Origin: Halorhabdus tiamatea SARL4B
GTDB lineage: Archaea; Halobacteriota; Halobacteria; Halobacteriales; Haloarculaceae
Reading direction: 5' to 3'
Length of the DNA stretch: 64,000 bases
Assembly: GCF_000470655.1 (NCBI RefSeq)
Contig: NC_021921.1
Span: 744,001 to 808,000 of the forward strand
A model generated the notes under the pieces. That model did no database searches. It was not told the DNA's origin and saw nothing but the letters and a program-made list of their open reading frames with translations. The first letter of the stretch is position 1, and every line of letters begins with the position of its first letter. A program made the translations under genes and the position numbers. Shown here in pieces: positions 53,135 through 59,920 of the stretch.

Positions 53135-53962
53135 ATGAGTCTGGAACGCGACATCGAGACGCTCTGGGAGCGATCAGACGACCTGACACCCGACGACCTC
53201 TCCGAGGACCAGCAGGCCACCCTGGATCGGTTCCTCGAAGCACTGGAAGCCGGCGAGGTACGGGCCGCCGAGAAGCGAGACGGTGCCTGGGAAGCCAACG
53301 CCTGGGTCAAGCAGGGCATCCTGCTGAACTTCACCCTGCGGGAGACCCAGGCTCGCGAGCACGGCGACGTCACGTATCACGACGTGCTCCCCCTCCGGGA
53401 GACGGCCGATCTGAACGACCGCGGCACGCGGAACACGCCCGACGGGACGGTCATCCGTCGCGGCGCGTACGTGGGCAGCGACGCGATCCTGATGAGTCCC
53501 TCCTTCGTGAACATCGGGGCGCACGTCGGCGACGGCACGCTCGTGGACTCGAACGACGTCGTCGGGTCGTGTGCCCAGATTGGTGACGACGTGAAACTCG
53601 GCGCGAACACCGTCATCGGCGGCGTGCTCGAACCCGTCGAGGACGCGCCGGTGATCGTCGAGGACGGCGTGGCGCTGGGAGCCGGCAGTCGCGTCACCTC
53701 CGGGTTCGTCGTCGGCGAGAACTCGGTGGTCGGTGAGGACACGCTACTCTCTCCCCGAATTCCGGTCTACGACCTCGTCGAGGAGGAGATTCTCTACGGC
53801 GAGTTGCCGCCCGAGCGACGTGCGTTCCAGCGGTTCGTCGAGTCTTCCGTCGGCGAGCACGACCTCTTCGACGGCGGGGCGTTCAAGCCGGCGGTGGTTG
53901 CGACCCACGTCGAGGCGGAGACATTAGAAGGGGCAGAGCGAGAGGACGCGTTGCGGGAGTAA
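53135..53962 (+). CDS. dapD: Tetrahydrodipicolinate N-succinyltransferase
   Basis: 275 residues. Left-handed beta-helix of hexapeptide repeats (VIRRGAYVGSDAILMSPSFVNIGAHVGDGTLVDSNDVVGSCAQIGDDVKLGANTVIGGVLEP...) after a helical N-terminus (WVKQGILLNFTLRE). Commits the pathway to the succinylated branch, so dapC/E/F and lysA must lie elsewhere. Its last 42 bp (TLEGAEREDALRE end) are duplicated 182 bp downstream. Confidence 0.93.
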   Translation: MSLERDIETLWERSDDLTPDDLSEDQQATLDRFLEALEAGEVRAAEKRDGAWEANAWVKQGILLNFTLRETQAREHGDVTYHDVLPLRETADLNDRGTRNTPDGTVIRRGAYVGSDAILMSPSFVNIGAHVGDGTLVDSNDVVGSCAQIGDDVKLGANTVIGGVLEPVEDAPVIVEDGVALGAGSRVTSGFVVGENSVVGEDTLLSPRIPVYDLVEEEILYGELPPERRAFQRFVESSVGEHDLFDGGAFKPAVVATHVEAETLEGAEREDALRE

Positions 53963-54287
53963 AGAAGTCCGCGGGCCGTCGGCACGCGGTTCACGCGAGC
54001 GACCGAAGGGAGTGAGCGCCTTTTTGGTCCACCGGGAGAGCAAGCTCTCCCGAGCCTTGACTCGCTTCGCTCGTCAAGACAGGTTTTTCGAGAAGAGGTT
54101 GCGAGTGAAACGAGCAACCCGACGATGAAAAAGGTGGGAGCGAGACGTTGGAAGGAGCAGAGCGAGAGGACGCGTTGCGGGAGGAGGAGAGAAGACCCGC
54201 TGCGGGAATAGGAGCGAGAAGAGGCTCTTCGAGAGTAAAAGAGAAGACGCGTTGCGGGAAGAGCATCCGCGTGCCGCAGGCACGCAA
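53963..54287. repeat. Hairpin- and repeat-rich region between dapD and the PIN gene
   Basis: 325 bp without a convincing gene. 54142-54183 repeats the dapD 3' end (53918-53959) with 39 of 42 bases equal. A 21-bp unit AGAGAAGACSCGYTGCGGGAA occurs near 54188 and 54240. Inverted repeats: 53969-53989, 54033-54052 (9 perfect pairs, loop AA), 54056-54078, 54097-54119, 54196-54206, 54218-54230 and 54269-54285 (7 perfect pairs, loop GCA, just after the PIN stop). The first and last hairpins are related in sequence. Confidence 0.8.
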
Positions 54288-54665
54288 TTACTGGGATTTC
54301 GCTTCGATCGGAATACGGTCGTTGGTGAGGTCGTCAAACGCTTTGTCCGAGGAGACGATGGGATCGGCGTCAGCATAGGCGACGTGGTAGGCGTCGAATG
54401 CCGTAAGGTCGTACTGCTCCATGTAATCCGCCGCCTGAAAGAGGACGGATTCGTTCTCGGGAACGTCTGCGATTTCGAGAACGTAGCTGAGAGCCTCGAA
54501 GCGATCGAACTCGAATCGGTCGGAGATCAGCAGTAACTCGAGCAGCGTTGCCCGCGACGTGTAGATCTGTCCATCGTTTTCCCGGGCGATCGAACTAGCA
54601 CGCTCCTGGAGCCAGTCGTCGTCTTTGACCAGCGCGATGAAAAAGTCGGTATCGGCGTAGATCAT
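54288..54665 (-). CDS. PIN-domain toxin (VapC-like), second module
   Basis: 125 residues: MIYADTDFFIALVKDDDW (first Asp), ATLLELLLIS (Glu), LTAFDAYHVAYA (Asp) and IVSSDKAFDDL (Asp). Overlaps the AbrB stop by 4 bp (ATGA). Predicted ribonuclease. Not close in sequence to the PIN protein at 49158, so the two modules were acquired independently. Confidence 0.86.
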   Translation of the reverse strand: MIYADTDFFIALVKDDDWLQERASSIARENDGQIYTSRATLLELLLISDRFEFDRFEALSYVLEIADVPENESVLFQAADYMEQYDLTAFDAYHVAYADADPIVSSDKAFDDLTNDRIPIEAKSQ

Positions 54666-54922
54666 GGCGACGAGTCCGAACGATCCTCGACCGCTGCTTC
54701 CCTGGCGGCCGTCCGTGCCTGCTGTTTGATCTCTGCGATCGATTTGCCGTCGAACGCATCGCCCACGGCATCTCGAAGCCCTTCGATCGGTTCAGAGTTG
54801 ATCGGAATGAGTTCTACGCGATCATCGAGTTCGACGACCCGATACCGATCGCCGTGCTTCTCTCGGATTTCATGCGGAATGACGATCCGCCCTCGATCGT
54901 CGGCCTCGGCGGTTTTGCTCAT
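54662..54922 (-). CDS. AbrB-type antitoxin, second module
   Basis: 86 residues: swapped-hairpin domain MSKTAEADDRGRIVIPHEIREKHGDRYRVVELDDRVELIPI, then a helical tail KSIAEIKQQARTAAREAAVEDRSD for toxin binding. The promoter region carries ATTTTTACT (minus strand, about 30 nt upstream); no long palindrome like the one at 49838 is seen. Confidence 0.85.
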   Translation of the reverse strand: MSKTAEADDRGRIVIPHEIREKHGDRYRVVELDDRVELIPINSEPIEGLRDAVGDAFDGKSIAEIKQQARTAAREAAVEDRSDSSP

Positions 54923-55073
54923 GTGAGTATGACTAGTTGGGGAGTGAGTAAAAATCTTCCCACGAGATCATGGCGGTTCCCAAGTCAGAATCTATTCTAA
55001 ACAGGGATATCGGCGCAAAAGTCTACGACTGTCGCCGTGGGAGAAGGTATCCGGGGATTCATATCATATCATA

Positions 55074-55844
55074 TCAATCAAAATCATCGAGGGCGGCTTG
55101 CCCGGCCGCGTTGCGAACGTCGCGGCTCGTCTGCCAGGATTCCCGGGCGCACGCCGGGAGTTCGCCGTGTTCCTCGATGTAGCGCTCCAGAAACGCACGG
55201 GTCGTCGAATCGCCCGGGTAGCCACTGCCGAGGTCGCCGTACTCGGCAGCGAGGGCCGCGACGTGGGCGTCGCGTTCGACCTTGGCGACGATGCTCGCCG
55301 CCCCGACGATCGGATAGGCGGCGTCAGCGCCGTGTTCGGCCCGGAGATCGAGGTCGGCCTCGACTCGGTCGGCGACGCGGCGCTCGAAGCGGACGGCGTT
55401 CGTGTCGCCGGCGTCGAGGTAGGTCGCGAGTCCGTCGCTGGCGACTGGTTCGAGCGCCTCGGCGTGGGCCGCGACAGTGAGCGTGTTCATATCGGTCTCG
55501 GGGTCGTCGATCCGCGCGACCGGAATTTCGCTGACGGCGACGGCGTCCGCCCGATCGCGGATGACGACGGCGAGTTCCTCGCGACGCTCGGGGGCGAGGT
55601 CCTTCGAGTCGTCGACGTCGTCGGGCAGATCGGCGGGGTCGGCGACGATGCAGGCAGCGAACATCGATCCCAGGACCGGGCCTTTCCCGGCCTCGTCGAC
55701 GCCAGCCCGGAGACCGCCCCCGTCGTCGGTCCAGTCGTCGAGACGCGTCCGCTCGCCGGGCGGTCGTTCGTCGCCGGCGACCGCTTGCTGGTCTCCGCCG
55801 GCTGCATCGTCCCCGCCCGCGTCGCCGTCGCCACTCCCCGTCAT
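55074..55844 (-). CDS. rnhB: Ribonuclease HII
   Basis: 256 residues; removes RNA from RNA-DNA hybrids. Catalytic D50-E51 in AGVDEAGKGPVLGS, then DDSKDLAPERREEL and ADAAYPIVGAASIVAKVERD, with a C-terminal GSGYPGDSTTRAFL. The 46-residue Gly/Asp-rich N-terminal extension is unusual but is supported by the ATG overlapping the pus10 stop (ATGA at 55841-55844). Followed downstream by a TCATA-rich stretch (55064-55080). Confidence 0.93.
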   Translation of the reverse strand: MTGSGDGDAGGDDAAGGDQQAVAGDERPPGERTRLDDWTDDGGGLRAGVDEAGKGPVLGSMFAACIVADPADLPDDVDDSKDLAPERREELAVVIRDRADAVAVSEIPVARIDDPETDMNTLTVAAHAEALEPVASDGLATYLDAGDTNAVRFERRVADRVEADLDLRAEHGADAAYPIVGAASIVAKVERDAHVAALAAEYGDLGSGYPGDSTTRAFLERYIEEHGELPACARESWQTSRDVRNAAGQAALDDFD

Positions 55845-57184
55845 TCCTCGCGGAAGAACTCTTCATGAGCGAACGGTTCGTCCTCGCCCTCGACGCGGAG
55901 GACGTCGAGCGCCGTCACCTCGGCAGGAACGTCGAGCAGGCCGGCGAGGCTCGGCTCCGTCCGACCCTCGTCGCCGGAGACGAGTTCCTTCACGTAGAGC
56001 CCGCCCTCGCCGTGGACCTCGATCGTGGCGTGGCGGGCCGTGGCTGGGCCGGCGTTGTCGTCGGCCCTCTCTCCGACAGGCACGTCCATCCCGTCGCCGT
56101 CCGGGTCGAGCGCGCCGTCGATGTCGTAGACTGTGCGCGTCCGGACGATGTCGCCGCGGCGATGGGCGACGCGGTTGGGCGTCCGTTGCTCGATCGTCTC
56201 CCCTTCGAGGGACTCGAGGGCCGCGTGGAAGTCCGCCGCGTCGACAGGCTCATCGAACGCGACGGTCATCCGGTAGGTCTTGCTCGCGTCGTGTTCCTTG
56301 ACGCGCTCGACCATATCGTGAGTCGCGAGCGCGAGCTCCTCGACCTCGACCTTCCCGTCGGCGAAGTCGTTGATGTCGTCCTGAAGATCCTCGACATCTA
56401 CGTCGCGGGTTCGGGGTTCCTTGACCTCGATCACGAACGGGCGACCGGTGCCGAGCATCCGCGCGTCGACGTCCTCGCGGCCCGCCCCGTGGAAGACAGC
56501 CCTGGAGCCGTCCATCGCCTCGCGGACGACCGGCGCGGTGAGTTCCTCGACGCTCTCGTCGTAGCGATAGCCCGTCCCGTCACAGCCGTCACAGGGGTCG
56601 CCGTCGACGGTACCGGTGGCGTTGCAGTCGTTGCAGGGCCACTCCGTCTGTGGGATGTCGCGTTTGATCTTTCGGTAGCGACCGTAGACGAACGCGGAGT
56701 TGACCTGCACCTCGACGGTGTCGGCTTCGAGGTCGAGCAGGAGTTGGACGTCCGGCCGCTCGAAGTCGACCTCGGCGTCGATCTGCCCGCCCAGACGCTT
56801 GCCGACCTCGCGGTTGAACTCCCCCTTGAGCGGTTCGCCCGCGTCGGCGTCGAGGCCGGCGTCCTCCCGGAGCAGGCGTTCGTTCTCCTCGACCAGCGCG
56901 GGGACGCGCGTCCCGACCTGGTAGGTGTCGAAGTCGTACTCCGAGACGGCGTCGGCGGCGCGGTCGGCCCATTCGTCGAAGCGCTCGCAGGCACCCTCAC
57001 ACACCCAGCACTCGTCGGGAGAGTCAATCGGTTCGTCGTCGTCCAGGGCGAGCGTCGTCCGCAGCGCGCGGCCGCGCTCGGCGTTCGTGAGGCCGAAGCT
57101 CCGGTCGGCGACCGGCCGGCCGAGACACGGGTCACAGACCGGACCGGTCGCGCGGGCCGCGCGGGCGAATTCGAGGAGATCCAT
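55841..57184 (-). CDS. pus10: tRNA pseudouridine synthase Pus10
   Basis: 447 residues. Forms pseudouridine 54/55 in the T-loop of archaeal tRNAs. N-terminal zinc/THUMP part: C17/C20 (VCDPCLG), C59/C62 (CWVCEGAC); a second cysteine pair set 184-187 and 198-201 (CNDC, CDGC). Catalytic D240 in EDVDARMLGTGRPF. The inserted CxxC-CxxC pair resembles a zinc knuckle and is normal for haloarchaeal members as far as I recall. Coupled to rnhB. Confidence 0.93.
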   Translation of the reverse strand: MDLLEFARAARATGPVCDPCLGRPVADRSFGLTNAERGRALRTTLALDDDEPIDSPDECWVCEGACERFDEWADRAADAVSEYDFDTYQVGTRVPALVEENERLLREDAGLDADAGEPLKGEFNREVGKRLGGQIDAEVDFERPDVQLLLDLEADTVEVQVNSAFVYGRYRKIKRDIPQTEWPCNDCNATGTVDGDPCDGCDGTGYRYDESVEELTAPVVREAMDGSRAVFHGAGREDVDARMLGTGRPFVIEVKEPRTRDVDVEDLQDDINDFADGKVEVEELALATHDMVERVKEHDASKTYRMTVAFDEPVDAADFHAALESLEGETIEQRTPNRVAHRRGDIVRTRTVYDIDGALDPDGDGMDVPVGERADDNAGPATARHATIEVHGEGGLYVKELVSGDEGRTEPSLAGLLDVPAEVTALDVLRVEGEDEPFAHEEFFREE

Positions 57185-57317
57185 ACGGGGAGTGTATCGG
57201 CAGGGGCGTAATTCGCTTTCGAGTCACGCTCGGGCCCGGCCGTGGCCGCTCGACAATCCCGAACCGTCCACGCCACGAACCGAACGGACTTTGTGTCGGC
57301 TGTCCGGCGAAACAGAC

Positions 57318-58130
57318 ATGGACGAAACGCTACTCGCGGCACTGCTGGGTGCGCTCCAGGGAGCCCTGGAGTGGCTCCCGGTGTCGAGCGAGGGCGCGCT
57401 GGCGCTGGCCCGGACGGCGGTCGGCGACACCGCCCTGGAGGCGACGCAGTTCGCACTGTTCTTGCACGTCGGGACGGCCATGGCGGCGACAGTCTACTAC
57501 CGGGCGGACATCCGGGCGCTCCTCGGCGACGTCCGCGAATGGCGACCCGAGGCGGCCTTCGCGCCGGCCGGTGCCGACCTCTCCTTCGTCGTGCTCGCGA
57601 TGGCGACCTCGTTCGCGGCAGGCGGGATCGCCTATCTCAGTCTGGAAGAGCTCGTCTCGGCACTGTCGGGCGGCGCGTTCGTCGCGCTCATCGGTGCGTT
57701 GCTGGTCGTGACGGGACTGATCCAGTACGTCGCCGAGGGATCGGGCGGCCGTCGCGATGACCCCGACGCCGTCGACGCCGTCCTCGTCGGCGCGCTCCAG
57801 GGCCTCGCCATTCTGCCGGGAGTCTCCCGGTCCGGGACGACCGTGAGCGCGCTGTTGCTCCGGGGCCACGACGGCGAGGGATCGCTCCGGCTGTCCTTTC
57901 TGCTGTCGATCCCCGCCGCCCTGGCGGCCGGCGTGCTGGTGCTCGTCGAGACCGGGCTGCCCGGGATCGAACCAGTCGCGGCGGTCGTCGCACTCGCGGT
58001 CAGCGCGATCGTGGGATACCTGACCGTCGGGACGCTGGTCGCGCTGGTTCGCCGGCTCGCGTTCTGGGCCGTCTGTACGGCGTTCGGGCTGCTGGCGGTC
58101 GCCAGCGGACTCGCGATCGGGTTGCTGTAG
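57318..58130 (+). CDS. uppP: Undecaprenyl-diphosphatase-like phosphatase
   Basis: 270 residues, seven to eight helices. BacA/UppP motifs: LQGALEWLPVSSEGAL (17-31, Glu) and LAILPGVSRSGTTVSAL (Ser/Arg). In archaea it recycles dolichyl/polyprenyl diphosphate for N-glycosylation. ATG at 57318. Divergent from pus10; 68 bp before a remnant flippase gene, which suggests a shared envelope role. Confidence 0.88.
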   Translation: MDETLLAALLGALQGALEWLPVSSEGALALARTAVGDTALEATQFALFLHVGTAMAATVYYRADIRALLGDVREWRPEAAFAPAGADLSFVVLAMATSFAAGGIAYLSLEELVSALSGGAFVALIGALLVVTGLIQYVAEGSGGRRDDPDAVDAVLVGALQGLAILPGVSRSGTTVSALLLRGHDGEGSLRLSFLLSIPAALAAGVLVLVETGLPGIEPVAAVVALAVSAIVGYLTVGTLVALVRRLAFWAVCTAFGLLAVASGLAIGLL

Positions 58131-58198
58131 CCGCGAGGTGAGACGCGTTTCGAATCGTTTACTTGCGGGAGTGGATTCCCCAGAATTGGAATCGAGTT

Positions 58199-58819
58199 GT
58201 GAGTGAATCTGACCCCGAGATCCCCGACGACGAGCGTGAGGCGCTGGTGACGATCGTCCACGGGGCGGTCGTCACGTCGGGCGGCGTCTCGATCCAGCGG
58301 GCGCTCTCGACGGGCACGGAGTTCGTTCTCGCGCGCGGACTCGACCCTGTCGTCTACGGCGTCTACGCGCTGGCGTGGCGGATCGCGGGGTTGCTCGTGC
58401 GGCTGGTCACTTTCGGGAGTGTGCCCACGCTACAGCGGTACCTCCCGTCCTCGGCTGACCAGCCGGCCACCCAGTCGCGAGTGACGGGCCTGGCCTACGC
58501 CACGACGGCGGGCTTCGGGCTGGCGATCGCCGTCCAGAACGGGCTCCAGGTCCTGTTGCTCAGGCGCTTCGAAGGGTTGTGGCCCTTCGACGCCACGTTT
58601 CTTCCCCCGCTCGTGGCTGGCGGTGTGTCGCTGACGGTCATGGTCGGCGTCCGAACGCTCGGCGACGGACTGGCCGTGGCAGCGCTCGGTAGCCTCCTCG
58701 GGATCGGTGCCTACGTCGGAGCGCTGGCCGGTCTGGGGGTCGACCCACGAGACCGACTCGTCGCGTCCGAACTCGCCGGCCGATACCGCGAAGCCCTCGG
58801 AGAGCGACTTTCGCGGTGA
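58199..58819 (+). pseudogene. Internally deleted polysaccharide flippase
   Basis: 206 residues from GTG 58199. The N-terminal ~85 look like the start of a Wzx/MOP flippase (GTEFVLARGLDPVVYGVYALAWRIAGLLVRLVTFGSVPTLQRYLPSS), the C-terminal ~110 like its end (LRRFEGLWPFDATFLPPLVAGGVSLTVMVGVRTLGDGLAVAALGSLLGIGAYVGALAGLGVDPRD). About 280 residues of middle helices are absent, but the frame is intact. It may be an in-frame deletion derivative, or a functional mini-protein. Confidence 0.55.
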
Positions 58820-58902
58820 CGCCACCGACGACGGACGACATCGGCGGCGGTGAGAACTTATATGCCCCTGAGTAGCTAACTCACGGGTACGCACGCGGGC
58901 CC

Positions 58903-59757
58903 ATGAGCGAAGAGGAACAAAAACTGCTGGACGTCGCCGGGGATTACCGGACGGTCCGCCAGGACGGCGACCCGGTCGCCGATCCCGCGTGGAGTTCCTC
59001 CCGGATCGTCCTGACGGACAAACGGCTCGTCCTGGCCGGCAACGGGTCGAACCGGACGATTCCACACGGGCGCGTGACGATCCCAGACGACGTCGACGGG
59101 GTCGAAATCGCCACCGACGCGCTCGCGCTGGCAGTCGGCTCAACCGTGATCGAGGTATCGACGGGGACGGCGGACTTTCCGGACACGTACTGTCGGGCCA
59201 ACCTCGCCGGCGAGGTCGTCCTGGTCACCCATCCGGCGGTCGTCGGGGGGGTCGTCCAGGACGACGCAGCCTGGGAGAAAGCGAAGTTCTCGGCGACCGA
59301 AGACGGGTTTTCGCTGGTGTTTCCCGGCGGCGACCGCGTCAGCAGTGACTTCGCCGACGTCGGGACCGTCGAGACGGCGACGCGGTCGGTCATGGGCGAG
59401 ACTCGTGACGTCGTCGAGATCGAACACACCGACGACGAGGGCCGCAGCGTCGAGACCCACCTCTCGGGGACACAGCGACACACGTCGGTCCTCCGGGCCC
59501 TTTTCGAGGAGCGTGTCGCCGAGCGCGAGGAGGACTACGAACTCACCGAGACCGAGAGCCAGGTACTGATGGCGCTTTATTCAGGCGTCTCACCCTTCGA
59601 GATGGCTGACTTCGTCGGCCTCAGCGTCGACGAAGTCGAGGAGATCTATCAGAAACTCCTCGAGGTCGGTGCGGTCGACGAGGTTCGAACCCGCACGGAA
59701 GTCTCGCTCAACGCGCAGGGCCGGAACATGGCCAGCGAGGCGATGAGCGAGCAGTGA
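58903..59757 (+). CDS. cheF: Taxis protein CheF (third copy, distant from che genes)
   Basis: 284 residues. Close to the second CheF (10191): WSSSRIVLTDKRLVLAGNGSNRTI, VVGGVVQDDAAWEKAK and LMALYSGVSPFEMADFVGLSVDEVEEIYQKLLEVGAVDEVRTRTEVSLNAQGR. It lies about 48 kb from that gene and 26.6 kb past arlJ. Box A ACTTATAT (58856-58863) is about 40 nt upstream of the ATG. Confidence 0.9.
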   Translation: MSEEEQKLLDVAGDYRTVRQDGDPVADPAWSSSRIVLTDKRLVLAGNGSNRTIPHGRVTIPDDVDGVEIATDALALAVGSTVIEVSTGTADFPDTYCRANLAGEVVLVTHPAVVGGVVQDDAAWEKAKFSATEDGFSLVFPGGDRVSSDFADVGTVETATRSVMGETRDVVEIEHTDDEGRSVETHLSGTQRHTSVLRALFEERVAEREEDYELTETESQVLMALYSGVSPFEMADFVGLSVDEVEEIYQKLLEVGAVDEVRTRTEVSLNAQGRNMASEAMSEQ

Positions 59758-59920
59758 CCAGGCGAGGCGAGAGGCGAGCAGTATCTCGGCAGGGCAGATG
59801 TCTTCTGTGGCGACAGTAGCCTCGATCCGCCCAGTCGTTGGGGCGGTCGTGTCAGCGAAGAGAGTCAGTGAGCATTGTTGATAACGTTTAACTATCGGTG
59901 AGTGAAACCGAGGCACGGAG
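59758..59920. other. Intergenic region before the first GH10 gene
   Basis: 163 bp with no ORF. TAACGTTTAACT (59882-59893) is a candidate box A about 30 nt before the GH10 ATG at 59921. No operator recognised. Confidence 0.45.

Noticed and set aside
55060-55090. CATATCATATCATATC microrepeat after rnhB as a regulatory array
   Set aside because: Simple 6-bp slippage repeat in an AT-rich 3' flank; no reason to assign a function.
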